Source: Ptychodera flava (taxonomy: Eukaryota > Hemichordata > Enteropneusta > Ptychoderidae). From it: a stretch of 64,000 nucleotides of DNA. Where the stretch lies: the NCBI RefSeq assembly GCF_041260155.1, contig NC_091933.1:24151174-24215173 (forward strand), given 5' to 3'. Below, in pieces: positions 1 to 12,892 of this stretch (within the stretch, counting starts at the first letter, position 1; each line of letters opens with the position of its first letter). Made by a program: the position numbers and the translations under genes. The notes under the pieces are model-generated. The model was given only the letters and a program-made list of their open reading frames with translations, was not told the origin of the DNA and searched no databases.

Positions 1-3000
1 TTAATCTGTTATCACATTTATTTTGCTTGGGATAACATTAATGATAAAGGAAGGTATGATTCAATTGTGTTCGTGCCAAGGTCTTTGTACCTGCCTACCT
101 GACTCATGTCTTGATTCCCATTTTTTCTTTTGTTCTCTGTTAGGCTTGCTAAACACGCTTGCTAAATATTTCCTGTAGGAAACTTAGGTATTCAAGGTTT
201 GACCCTCCATCCATCATACTACACACATATAGCATAATTGCACAGACACAAATCACTCCTGTTCCAAAATCTTCAAATCCGAAACATGCAGACATTACTC
301 TGTTAGTTTGTGTGCAGGTGGGTTTGGTTAGGTTGGGGGAAAACATAACAATAATTATACATAAAATGTTTTTTTCTAAACAAGGATTTTGAGAACAGAG
401 TAAAATATCTTTAAGACCTAACAATCATGTGATATTTACAATACATCTAGTTTAGAGTGATTCATGGGTGTATTATAATGATAGTCTCCTGGAAGTACAT
501 ATCAATAAATCTTTCCCACGTACAGTATGTTCATACCTTCTTACGAATTTTTCTCATGAATATAAAAAGCCTTACAACACGACAGACTATTCTGATCTGT
601 TTTTGAAAAAACTCATGGAGTCTGAACACAGTATAATAACTGCAGTTTCATATGGTATTCACCTGTCCATCTGAAGCCCCATCATACATGTGAGTAACAG
701 CATATGGCTGGTCAACAATACCTGAACACATCTCTGAATTGGCAAAAAGATGAACTACTACAGTGTATACTTGTTAGAATGCTGTATAGCAAATTACTTG
801 TGTTGTTTTCATGTACATCAATAAAATTAGTCACATATTCACTTAATATGGACTGATGTGAAGAAGTTGAAAGGTTGGTTTGACTTATTAATCTCATGAA
901 ATTGTACAGAGTGTGACCATTGGAAAATGACTAGGTTGTACGAGGGCAATCACCCTGAAGATTCCTTGAAGATTGTGAATATTCAGAATTACAACCGGGC
1001 AAAGAAAAGCAGAAACTGAACTTTAAGTCAGTTTTGTAACTGGCGTATCCACGTTGCATCTAAACACTTGGAAATTTGGATGGAAAGTTGGGTTGTGTTT
1101 ATTTCCCCATCATCCGGTCTGTAAGGCTTGGTTAGGTCGGCGTCGCATACGGTAGTCTCCCTTACCAAATCATTTTGGTAGGAGGGTCTCTGCCCAAAAC
1201 ACCCTTGGAAGTTGTTATTTTCCTTTCATCCATGAAGAGGGGATTGACCTTCCTTTTGTTTATACCCCCTGCAGGTCTTCTCAAGACCATTACCTCTCCT
1301 ATTGTTTTATCCTGACCAGAATCCTGAGCCAATTTCAAGTGGCAACCTAACCATGAACCCAGCAACGTGAAAACACATTCAACAGTGGAATTTGTTTAGG
1401 TACCTCAAAATTCAAAATCCAAACAACAACCACTGTTAAATTTTCTTCAGAATAACTACATGTACTGTTACTTACAAAATAATTACTTTGCAAGAATGTT
1501 TAGACTAAGCTGGCTACCACCACCATCACCTTTCACTTCCTTTTTACGGGAAACAATAGGGTATGGTTTTACCACTGAGCATCAGACTGAGTTGATCACG
1601 TGATCCTCAGTATCCTCCCAAACAGGTAACAGATGTACGAAAGGATCACTGCTTATGATAGTTGTATTGTTACTCACATGTTTTTTTTGTCACTGTTAAC
1701 CTTCAATTTAACTGTAATTGATCCCAAGCTCCTTGATTAGAAGTATCCTTTCAAGATTAGATTTGGCAAGGTAATCAATGAGGGACAATGGAAACAATTG
1801 TCAACAGCTGAAATGTACAACTACAAGTGTCACTGACCGGAAACAGCTGCTTTGTGTGACCAGCATTGTTTTTTTGTCAATTTTTGTGTCATTTCATGAG
1901 ACAGTAAAAATAATTTGGCATCTGTATTAAGCATTGAAATGGAGGTCATCATAAAATACCCTTCAGATTCTCTGACTGGCAAAACTGATATTTCTGACAT
2001 ACACCCTGATACACACTAACAAACTGATGGGTATTCTGACAAACTGAAAACCTTGACAACAAATGCATGATGAGCCAGGTTGCCCATGATGTATCAATGA
2101 CAGTTTAGTTTCTGGCTGATAAAAAGGCATTTTACCAGGACTTTTTTGACATGAAAGATTAACTGCTGTAGAAAAATATCCTTTTAACTTCACATAGTAG
2201 CATCATATACTTTATGCTGATACTTTCATATTTTCCTTTCATATTTTCTTTACAGAACACCATTGCATAGAATAGATCTTATTGCTAGTCATACTCATCA
2301 AAGACATCATAAATTCTACATAGAAAGGGAAGTTCATATCACTTCCTATATTGACTGATGAAAATCAGGCTGTTCACTGATTGCCATACAAATTTGGATG
2401 CCGCTTTCTCATTCAATTCAGGTTTGACACGATCATAATGGAGTCTTCAGATAAAATGGGAAGTCTACAACTCCTTATTGATATCCTGGAATCAACAGTT
2501 GACAGCTTTTCATTGTTTCAGTGTCTGAAGTAGGTGGTGGAATTGTAGCAGACTTCCTTCTGTAAGCCAAAGATCTTTATATCTGGCCGGCTTGATGGCA
2601 TTACTCATGCTTTCACCGGTACTATTGTGACAAAAAGAAACTGTGCTCTAGAGATAATAGAGTGTATTGTTCACACTGATTGGTGACTAACCTTAGCTTT
2701 GCAGGGGTAATTAAAGATTCCATCCCAAAATCCTGTTTTCACATTGATAAATGCATAAATACATTGTTAGAAACATAATGACTATTGCTTTCCATGATAC
2801 ATTTGCTACAAATCAAATCTTATCAGAAACTCCTGACAACGATCAAGAATTTTCATATCTAAAACTGGTATAGCATCTGCATCACGATACCAATCCTTTA
2901 GTCACTATATTCCCTTTGAAAATGATTAAATGACTTCCTCAACACACGGGCTGGCCAACATGGGTCAATTGTTTAGATTTGTGATGAACTACAAAAACTT

Positions 3001-6000
3001 CAAAAGTACAGAAGGGTCTGGATTTATAGCTCTCTGGATGCAAAGTTTTCGTGTCAGCCTGCATTAGAATTTCTCAGCAATGGTACAAAATCTTCCCAAG
3101 TTATTTCCGGATGTAATTAGTGAAGACTTCACTTCTACTGCTGAAGAGCAGTCACTGTTTTACTATAAAGCAAATTCTTTGCGAAGTTCAACTATTTGGA
3201 AAATGATGAAAACATTCAGTTTATTGTCAGTTGAAAGCTACTAATTTTTTCCTGTGTATTTATATTTTGTGTTGATGACATGAAACAATCCTGCCATCAG
3301 ATAAATATGGCAATAAATTGAAATTTCATTACTCTGTAAAAATATGCTTTTATAAATGAGTATCATTGCTGTCTGTTTATTCACATGTGACAATGTGTGG
3401 CCATGACGTTGATCTAAAAATGGATCCAATTCAAATAATCCAAGCCTGCTGTTCATGTTTGGCAATATGTGATTGTCATGTTTACTGGTATAAATGGAAA
3501 CAAAAGGTTATTCCGGTCCCTGGACAGCTACTCGGAATAGATTGGAGGGTCCTTGATGGAAGGATTGTTGGAGAAACTGCAAGTGAGGAACGTGAAAACA
3601 GTACTGGTATTTCAACATGACGAATAAGATTTGCATGCCTATGTAGTTAATATGGACTAGTTCACATTCTGTCAAATTTCTGAAAAAGTGGGGTTTACAT
3701 CAAATGTTATACATGCCTGTGAAAACAGCGTTGTCCAAGTAGCATTGCAGGATGGGTGTGCCTGTTTGACAGTACACTTTCTTTACAAGATGGAATGGTA
3801 ATATTCTGAGACCCTTCACAATCATGATACATGTACTTTCATAGACAAAATTGTTATACAATTGCAGATTCCAATACCTATGGTGCTGGAGAAAGCATTC
3901 ATACATCCTACATGTATATAAAGACTTTACCTTTCAGAAGCACAATATGAATTCTCAGTTGTGTAGCTATATTACTCATCAAGTTGTGTGTTCATTGTTT
4001 TTCTCCAAGGGGTTTCAGTTTACAATTACCAAATTGAATTCTGTCAGAAGTGCATGTGTGCTTCATTTACAGATTTAGATGACCCTAAAAAACCAAACTA
4101 ACCTCAACTAGCTCCATTTCAAAAGTGATTCATTTGGTGCAAAATAGCTTGTCTGATTATGTACTGTAATGTTTATTTTGGAAAAATCAAAACTGTAGTT
4201 ATATTACATCTATTTTGTTTGAACTTTAAGTTTTAATATTTTCAGAAATGTCATCAGTCCAGTAAGGAATTCACAAAATTTCCTTCAAGTCATTCTATTG
4301 TGAATGCTTGTAAGGAAGTATCAAGTGCGCGTTTCCCTGTCGGCCCTGACTTGGAATGCCATGTTGGTTCACCAAAAGACTGTATACTGCCTGTTTTACA
4401 TAATTGCACCCCGCGTATTGAAAGAGAAAGTGTATCCAAACACAACACAAACTTTAGTCCATAGACACATGAAATATGTTGCATACATGTCATCATTATC
4501 TTGTGTCTTGCTATCATGCAACCTTTCACACACTTTGATTGAACACTGTCATGCCAGCTACCGTACATCTTCATCTTAATGCCATTGACGATTAAAAGGA
4601 CTATGGTCAAAACATATCACATCATTACATACTGACCAGCTCCTTTGCTGTTGTGAATTTTCCCCGTCAATTATCACACCAATTAGAGTTCAATGAATAT
4701 CTCAACAGAGAGAGTTGATTACAGTACTTCACTTGAAAGTTCCAAAGTGACCCTCACACTATTTTTCAATCTTTTCTGTAATTTTCCAACGGCTCCAATA
4801 TTTTCATCCTCCATCAGACATGACGCTTTGATACATACATGTATATAACAGTGATCCAGACAATATTATTATCATAGAGCTGATCGAAAATGTCTTTTAC
4901 AAAAATGTATGTTTGTCCACATTTTACGCAAGAATGATGACAATGAAATGTGCTAGTGTTACAATGGATAATAAGAGTCACACTCATTCATCTGAATTTA
5001 TGGCTCAGACTGTAAGCTGCAACAACAGCCACACATACAACAATGACACTGCAGGCAGCGGTGTTGTCCAGCTATATAAAGTAACAAATCTGAAATTGCG
5101 GTCAGCACTACATGTATTTCTAAAGTTACCAACAGCACAGCAGATAGTTTTGGCTCAGGAAGTTTGCCACATTCAAGTTCAAATATTATATACATGTACA
5201 TGTAGCATGACCCTTTGTACTGAAAGAACCATGCAACACAAAGAACAAATTTATTGATTAATATTTTAAATTACCAGCATACCATGGCAAGATCTCTGAC
5301 CTTATTTAAAATTGTCAAAAAAAGCTATACCACAGCATTTCATCAATCCTAAAACATCATATGATGATCATAATATTTCATCTACTGTATTCATCCAAAA
5401 TTTCTACCTCAAGATTTCATAGCTTTGCATTTCAAACATAGGGCTAAGGCAGGCTACACATGAGAATATCCAGATTTCTATTGATGTAAATGTAAGGAAG
5501 GCAGAGGACACTCTAAATAGCCAATGACAGATCATGGTGATCAGATAACAGTTTAATGAGATGGATTATTTTGAAAACCCTGACAGTAATCACCTATTGT
5601 TCCTAATGGCAGGTCATCTGTAACCACAGTATCAACAGTAGCTGGTTACAGTCGGCTGGCCTTGGAAGTCTCAAATTTAACATCATGCTGAGAGGCATTC
5701 AGCTGACAGACATGCAGCTGAGCTCCAATCTAGCAGCTGAAGAAGCATGTGTTTATCTTGTATCATGATACTCTACCGTTTAGTCTATGGACCATCTATA
5801 AGATTATCACCAATGGTTAGGCAACAGTGTCTGATATAGTATACTTTCATATTACTGCATTTGTTATGTTTTGCAATGGAACAAGCACTAAATCTGCACA
5901 TTACATCTAACATTATGATTTTCATTGATACATCATCATGCTCTAACACTGCTCAGAGGAATGCTGTGATCCATGAAATTACTGTGCATGCAAAGTCCCA

Positions 6001-8500
6001 CACTGATAGGATCTTAAACATTCAAAATATCATTGGAATCACTATAGATTTATACGACAATAACAGATTCAATACCACTTCAATACATGACAAGGCTGAT
6101 AGAGACAGGGCCTATGAAAAATGTGAATCCAATATCAGCAGTTTAAGCATCAACTTTCTCCCTTGTCAGTCCACACCTCACAGGGAAACGGTGAGGAATT
6201 GCTTCAGTGTATTGCCATATCAGCTGCAAAACACCTGACAAGTCCACAGTTTTTTCTGCTAAACTTGGCTATCAAATGATAATTTGATTTAACATAAGTG
6301 CTACTGGAACAACAGGGTGGACCATAACTCCAGTCAAATATCATTATCTATATAGTTTATTTGGAGGCTCCTGTAAATAATGCATAGATAGATTTTAGCA
6401 CAACTAAAACTATGATGTTGTGAATTATAATGACCATAAATAATTCAACTTTCTAGCTTTTAAATGGCAAGACAGGGGACAAAGTTTGGGCCAAAGGGCA
6501 GGCGGACAGAAAGCAATTTGTGAGAATAGAAATAATGTCTCAATCAGCGGGAGAAAAAAAATTACTGGTGAAAAGTACTGGTACCTTGAGATGGTAAATG
6601 GGTCATCAAGGTCACTAGGGGAATGCAATGCATACCAGTATGTATATATGCAAATTGGTTTTTGTTATAGAAATACTACTGGTAATACAGAACCTTTCTG
6701 TGAGTGACAACACCACAAACTCTTCAATTCCTAAAACATTGTGCAGCAACTGAAAATATGACCTAGCTGAAAGAAGTACATGTAATAACAGTGACTGAGA
6801 TCAACAATTCCAAATAAATTTTTCCTTAGCCTTTGCCTTGTACATGTAAGTCAAATACTTCAAACTATTCCAGCACTATAGGCTGTTGACACTGATCATC
6901 ACATGCACACACCATGGAGCTAAATTTTTTAGCTCCATGCACACACATACACACACATCTTCTTCTTCACACATGGTTGGAATCTAGTTTGCTATCCACT
7001 CTAGCTTAGTTCATTAAATGGACGTGTTCTAAATTTGCTTTTACTTCAACTTTCATCATATGGGAAGTAGAAAATGTTACATCCTTAAAAAATAATAAAT
7101 CTTGATAACAACAGTCTTTCTTCTGTCTATCATTAAGATGACAGACAAAAGGACTGGGATCTAAGGATATCTGCTTTCAAAATATTTCTGCTACACTGAC
7201 AGAGAGACTTATCATCTAGAACAAAGTCACACTTTGAATTCACATTAGAAGTGTGTGTGATGAGGGAACCACTTTGGACTTATGATCTGCCTGCCCTGAA
7301 GTGAAGGAAAGTGCAATGTTCTCTGTATCAGTAATTGAATCAACTCATTACATAGGGACAGCACAGCATTCTTTTTCTCTAATGATCTTTATCTTGATGC
7401 AAAAACTGACACTGGCAAATCACTGAATCTATTCAGTGTCAGTGAATTCTTTATCATTCTAGGCCAACTGGAAGAGTGACCTTTCATCTCTAACCTAGAC
7501 AAATGGGTCAATTTTCATAAAACAGTTTACACCTATTGTTTGTGATCTTCAAGTGCTTTACATCCATGAAAGAATTTCTTTCACATTTCTTCCTAACTTT
7601 AATGGGCTTACAAATATCCAAGAGCATAAATATACCGGACTGTATTTTTCTAGAACTGAGTGGTCAATACTGTAATCTGCTATCAGGATATATGGGACCT
7701 TGGTTAAAATAAACGCATCACCATACACAATATCCAGGCCAAACCATTCCACATTACCAGACTTATACTTCTTACATTTATTCATGTACCTGGCATAGAG
7801 AGCTATAGACAACCAAGAGTACAAAAGCACTGATGTGAACAATGCACAGCCTACCAATTGAAATTGATGATGGCAATATAAATTATATACCCGCACATAA
7901 GAATTTAATATTTTATGGGAATACCAACTTGAGCAACTGTCATCTTTCATTGATGCCCTTTTTGAAATTACACTTAAGGTACTGATAGTGATAGTCTACA
8001 TTGTCAAATGGTTCAAAGATGTATTGTACACCGTTTGGCATGGTTACAAGAAGATTACATGGCATTGGGTACACATTGCAGTGAATAGACAGTGATATCA
8101 GTTCTCAAATTAAACTGACGGCAGCTGTCTTGGATCTATGTGACACACAGGAGCAAAAATATCCATGACTGATACTGTTACAGTCAATACAGTGAAGTGT
8201 TTTTAAGCTGCTGCAATGCCTGAAACCTGGCTTGTGTGTCTGGGAGATTCTGCGTAAAAGTTGTACATAGCATTCGCACCTTAGAGATGATGTACAGGTG
8301 ACCAGTAACTTGAGTGTTAAAATAAACTGAACGACACCCGAGACAGGTGAGATAAAATTAAGTGTATGGAAAGAGTCAGTCCTTCAACCCACAACCAGCA
8401 ATGTCTACAATATTGTGAATACACTCATTGAAAATTCATTTTTATATTAAAATCGTAATTGCCAAACTTGGTAAATTATGAAAAATACATAATAGTGTGA
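1..8500. other. Non-coding stretch, no exon recognised
   Basis: AT-rich sequence with frequent stops in all frames. The open frames present (for example 5861-6238 plus and 7558-7950 minus) have low-complexity or hydrophobic translations, no recognisable domain and no good splice-site pairs. The stretch lies downstream of the putative minus-strand first exon at 9430-9483, so it may be a long first intron of that gene or plain intergenic DNA. A 12-bp-arm hairpin lies at 6913-6939 beside a short CA-rich run. I can call no gene here. Confidence 0.5.
6913..6939. repeat. Perfect 12-bp-arm hairpin next to a CA microsatellite
   Basis: The arms catggagctaaa and tttagctccatg are perfect reverse complements around a 3-nt spacer, followed directly by a cacacacatacacacac-type run. 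An AGCTCC(C)AT-type motif beside a simple repeat also occurs at the start of the element at 40.3 kb, so this may be a solitary terminus of a related repeat. That link is inference. Confidence 0.5.
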
Positions 8501-9429
8501 GTGCCAAAATTCTAATCCATACTGGTAGACATCAGACATGGTTACTGTCTGGGGAAAGGGTAGCTAATCAAGCAACATATGCACATCCTCTATCGGTGTA
8601 CTGCAGGGGAATACCTGGCAATAATTTTTCTCATTACAAAGGAAGTGTAATTTGTAAACAAGGGTGCCCGACCTGGCCGTTAGATGGTAGACAGCGGTGA
8701 CCGTAGCGGAATAATTGTAATTATACGGGAAGGAAATGAGATTGTAATTGTGTTGTTTGTGTAAGGAAGCTGAGGCATACGGGGAGTTGTCGGGAGCTTT
8801 GCTTCGACGATGTGACACGTATACCGACACAGGCGACACGACAGCCACTGTTTGACTTACATTCATATCCAATGTCCTGTTCCGTGTAATTAGACATTCG
8901 ACAGGACGCGGGACAAAATGGTTACGAAAAACGGTCTCTGTCACATTCGTTATTATATAGACAGTCGAGTGGACAGCTTAAAAGTATTATGAAAGGAGAT
9001 CGGATCCTTGCTGCATTTTGAGAAACTGTAGAACTTAGTATCTTGCGCATCCCGGACAGAAAGGTGTTCGAGTTAACAAACGCCAACGCCGGGAGTTTAC
9101 GCAGCACCGCACATTTACATGTAACTACATACAGCTGTCTCGGAAAGAAACCAAGCGAATGTGCCCGATTGAACACACGGCACAAAAACCAACTCACTGA
9201 CAGACATTTTGGGTGAAAAATATCATGTTCAACGGACAACACAACAGCGCGGCGCAGACGGCTGTCGACAGTCGTGTAACTACTCAGTGTGTAATGTTTA
9301 TGATAGGCCTCTCAACATTACCGTTTCGTAGGGCCCGTGTTACGCCGACGCAGTTTGCGCGTAGACCAGGACTACGTTCACTTGAAGACAAAAAAAGCAA
9401 AAACCGCAGTAAAATTGCACAAGTCTCAC

Positions 9430-9483
9430 CTTAACCCGTATTCGAATTGCCTCGCGATCGGCAGGCGAGGTAACGGTGGCCAT
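9430..9483 (-). CDS. Putative first coding exon of an unidentified minus-strand gene
   Basis: Reading the minus strand, an ATG at 9483 in a favourable context (aagaATGGCC) opens 18 codons, MATVTSPADREAIRIRVK. These run straight into a strong donor, AAG|GTGAGA, with the exon ending at 9430 in phase 0. The surroundings are richer in CpG than the flanks, and CRE-type octamers lie just upstream. The peptide is polar and looks coding, but it is too short for me to assign a family. No continuing exon was recognised between 1 and 9429, so the gene would have a long first intron or extend past the window's left edge. A second minus-strand segment at about 8858-8944 also ends in a consensus donor (AAT|GTAAGT) but does not fit the phase; it could be an alternative 5' exon or chance. 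Confidence 0.35.
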
Positions 9484-9586
9484 TCTTGGTCGATTTTCTC
9501 TCACATCTGTTCGGGTTTGCTGGTGAATCCACTTCCCTGCAAGTCAGATTCACGAGTTCATTCAGCGCACGCGTAATAATATCATG

Positions 9587-9898
9587 TGACGTCAAATGGG
9601 TCACAGTTTCGAAGATACCATTTCAGCCGAGGAGGGAGGGCCAATAGCAAATTTTTAGACTAAATGCATCATCGATTTCCCCTCTCCCTTAAAAACGGTT
9701 TTAAAATACCGAAAAATGCTCTCCCACAACACGTATACAGAATGGTTTGAAATGCTCGTCAACCCTGTTAATCATCCCTCGAGTGTTATGATCTTTGACA
9801 GAAAACACGAGTCTGACGTCATAAAATATTAATTACATGCAATGGTTACTGTCTGTGTTCACAGGTAAATTTCACCCTTTGATGTCATTATGATGTCA
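9587..9898. promoter_or_regulatory. Cluster of CRE-type octamers at the putative 9.5-kb promoter
   Basis: Two perfect palindromic TGACGTCA octamers lie at 9587-9594 and 9814-9821. Two TGATGTCA variants lie at 9880-9887 and 9891-9898. This is the CREB/ATF consensus. All four are within about 420 bp upstream of the candidate minus-strand start codon at 9483. Binding and function are inferred from the motif only. Confidence 0.4.
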
Positions 9899-10372
9899 TG
9901 AAGCCAAGTAATGTGCAATGTGTCTTTTTTTCCACGCATGTTAAGTACAGCTATTTCCACGGTATAAAAACTTGATAAGGATTACACGAATGCTAAGCGT
10001 AAAATGTTCCTGATAATAAAATTGTATTTTTCCTGGCTTCCAGAATATTTTTGCTTGCCGCGGTTTTAGGCATGCCATCGGTAATGTGAGACTTTTTGTC
10101 TTGTTCCTGGGCACAATGTGTCGGAACTTACGAGGAAGGCGTGTTTTGGTGATTGTCGAAAGCAAATATGCAAATATGAGAAGACTTTGGGCTTACTAGC
10201 GACGCATAGGTCTTTGACTTTTAAAGTTTTAGAGTAGGTAACGATCAAGGTTTAGAAAGTTCTAATCGGAATGACTTTAAAGTTGGCAACAATAATATTT
10301 CTCATTGTGAATAGACGAAATTTTTGCAAATCTTTAGATTTTGACCAAGTCACTTGACTAACAGTTTATATT

Positions 10373-10725
10373 TTCCCGCCAAAATCACATATTGGAAATC
10401 AAGATAAAATTTATTCAAACGAAATTGTTAGGAGGTATAATGAATATTCATGTAACAACCACTGACTAATTCAAAATTAATCTTGCACGATTTTTTTCTC
10501 CAAAAACCTAAAAAAAATCATCGAGCGATGTTTTACATTTCACGGACATTTTGAAATATTAGATATGCCAAATTATTTTATTCACGTTAAGGTGCCTGTT
10601 ATGTTGAGTGTTAACGTTAATTGCTCTTTCAGAATATGCAGAAAAATAGAAAAAAATAAGCTTTAGGCTACAAGTTGAAATTCTACCCTTTTTCTTGGTA
10701 AATGTATGAATTTTGGCGGGAAAAC
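10373..10725. promoter_or_regulatory. Pair of E2F-consensus motifs in opposite orientation
   Basis: TTTTCCCGCCAAAAT near 10372-10386 and its reverse complement ATTTTGGCGGGAAAA near 10711-10725 share a 15-bp core and are about 340 bp apart. Each contains a full TTTCCCGCC E2F consensus. They may be E2F sites, or the ends of a degenerate inverted-repeat element, since similarity fades outside the core. No gene start is recognised next to them. Confidence 0.3.
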
Positions 10726-10905
10726 TCCTATTTTGAGTCTCATGACTATGTCTATCAATATTTATAACATTCTATCTGTTAAAGTATAACAAAAGAAAGT
10801 AGTTGTCCAACTTTCAGTCAATGCTGACCATATCCCTTGAAATAATACTAATACAGTCCGGTATGCTTTCTACAGTGAACCGTGTGCTTTAACGTCACCG
10901 TACTT

Positions 10906-12880
10906 GCTTACACTGATTTGCGGAACGGAATGAGCGGAACGGAACGGAATAGCCACACCAAAAAGAAAAATAGTTTCTCTTAATTAGAGTCCATTCTTTT
11001 TCGTCCACTGAATTTTGGAGCGGAACAGCATGGAATTTCGGATCTAAAACAGAAATTTGGATTTAAACAAAATATCATTTTTCAACCCTTAAAGTAATGC
11101 ATCTGTTCTTCGAAGTTTCTCTTGCCGTGATGAAAATCGTGAATAAGACTACTAATAAGAATTTTATTCTACAGAAACACACTTCGGGAACTGTGGTAGA
11201 ACAAGTACAATAAATCAAACATTACACATATAATTAGGCAAGACTGCTCCCGAGACTGCTGCTGGGAATGAATGACTACTGGACTGAAGCTATAATTCAA
11301 ATCTGAAACTACACCTGAATCCAAACCTCACCCTGGATATCGCATCTGCTGGAGGATGCTATGGCTACCATGAGGCATGTGAGGTGGCGCACAGGCGTTC
11401 TGTTGAGTGGGTAGTTTGTAAAAGTGTAGTTTCTGCTACGTTCCGACGTTAAGGCTACGGAAGAGTACGTCCGAACGTAGCATAAACTACACTTTTACAA
11501 ACTACCCACACAACAGAACACCTGTGAGTTGGCGGTCTGTGTAATAATTCACCTTGATGGCGTGGCGCCTAATTACATTTGGCGCTGAGATGAAAAACGA
11601 GGGAGGTGGTGACGGATTGTAACTTCTGAAATGGATACATTGCAACTGCCTGACTGTGTGTTCATTGGCGCGGATGCCACCCCTTTTGTTTTTTCTTGCC
11701 GAGGGTCTGCAGACTTAGGGGAGCACCAGTTGATTTTGCGGGATTGTGAAAATGGAGGTGTAGACACATTTTTTTCACCCATTATGACAGCATTTTTTTT
11801 CAAAAGCATGCTCGCGCAACAAATTATTTTCTGCACAACTGAAGGCAATGCAATATATTTCATTTGTTCTCAAAATGAAGTGCAGGTGCATATGTTGTGC
11901 ATGTCAAAGTTCATTCATGCAACCTGTAATCTTTATTGCAGAATTTTGCATATCTAATCCCTTCTCACGTTAGAAAATTTTGAAATATCCAGATCTCAAA
12001 GATCAAAACACTTAAGTCGATTCTAAACATTCATTTTTGGTAATTCCAGCACCTCGCATCACATTTTTTGCCTTCATCTCAGGGAAGTGGTAACATTTCT
12101 TTTCTCACTTTGGGGTTTTGCAGCAAATTATTTTATCATTCTCCAGGGGGGATGACAATATTCCCCCTCCCGAATCCTCCAGCCCCTCCTTCAGAAATCA
12201 AATGATTCTCCCCTTAGCATGCTCGGTAAAAAACGTGGGGCTGAAATCAATCTATCGATTGACCAAACAACTAGGTCAAAGGACATCAGTAATACATACA
12301 AAAGGCATCGCTCATACTTACATACACAGTCGATCGACTGCGGCCGTTTTGCAATTTTAGTCATTCTTTTGTGATTAGTTTCTGAAGGCAGATAGTGTTT
12401 ACACCCCTAATTGTCGTTGTATGCCGTACACTTGCAATTATTGTTTGAAAAGTATGTTGAGCTATTGCGATCGTACAAAACAGTGCACAACTACATGTTG
12501 GCCATAGACACGCCCTCTTTTTGGTTGACCACCCCTCCACACTATGGTACTGCCCTCTATAAGGCGTGATTCTCGGGCTACGGGTTAGATTTAAATGTAT
12601 ATGTAACTTCAAATTAAAATTACAGCCTCGTTTCCTGTGGTATTTGACATAATTTTCATTTTGGAAACTTCAAAAATTAAGGTGCTTTACTTGTAGAGTT
12701 GAATAAATGATACATTTTATTTAAATCAAAATGTGTCTCTTAATTCCATTCTTTTCCGCTCATAAATTCTGTGGGCGAAAAATGGACTCTATTTAAGAGA
12801 AACTAATTTTTTATTTGGTGTGGCTATTCCGTTCCGTTCCGTTCCGTTCCGCTCATTCCGTTCCGCAAATTAGTGTAAGC
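10906..12880. mobile_element. ~2-kb non-autonomous DNA transposon with long TIRs
   Basis: The left end (gcttacactgatttgcggaa, then several ggaac repeats) reappears as its reverse complement at the right end (to tagtgtaagc at 12880). The similarity runs about 150 bp inward, including the shared segments gccacaccaaa and gtttctctta and a gagtccat block. The flanks carry the same decamer, caccgtactt, at 10896-10905 and 12882-12891, which reads as a target-site duplication with one extra base on the right. The interior has no transposase-like frame. It holds a nested foldback at 11391-11525 and a fragment of another MITE end near 12187-12215. The superfamily is not certain; a 9-10-bp duplication with long TIRs would suit a Mutator-like element. 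Confidence 0.75.
11391..11525. repeat. Foldback MITE nested in the 2-kb TIR element
   Basis: About 53-nt arms (left from acaggcgttctgttg; right ending caacagaacacctgt) are near-perfect reverse complements around a short loop. The shared core includes gggtagtttgtaaaagtgta. The hairpin is about 135 bp in total and has no open frame. Confidence 0.8.
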
Positions 12881-12892
12881 CCACCGTACTTG

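Noticed and set aside
1120..1365. Possible SINE or decayed coding segment (67-aa minus frame, ggttaggt/acctaacc ends)
   Set aside because: No A/B box, no poly-A tail, only 8-bp end similarity and no second copy in the window.
5861..6238. 125-aa plus-strand open frame
   Set aside because: Composition follows base composition; no motif, no codon-use signal and no gene context.
7558..7950. 130-aa minus-strand open frame
   Set aside because: No recognisable domain, hydrophobic and Tyr-rich as AT-rich DNA tends to give, and no supporting splice sites or promoter.
8858..9242. Open frames and a consensus donor near 8858 as a second exon of the 9.5-kb gene
   Set aside because: The only acceptor that keeps the frame open gives phase 2, while the first exon ends in phase 0; left as an alternative 5' exon at best.
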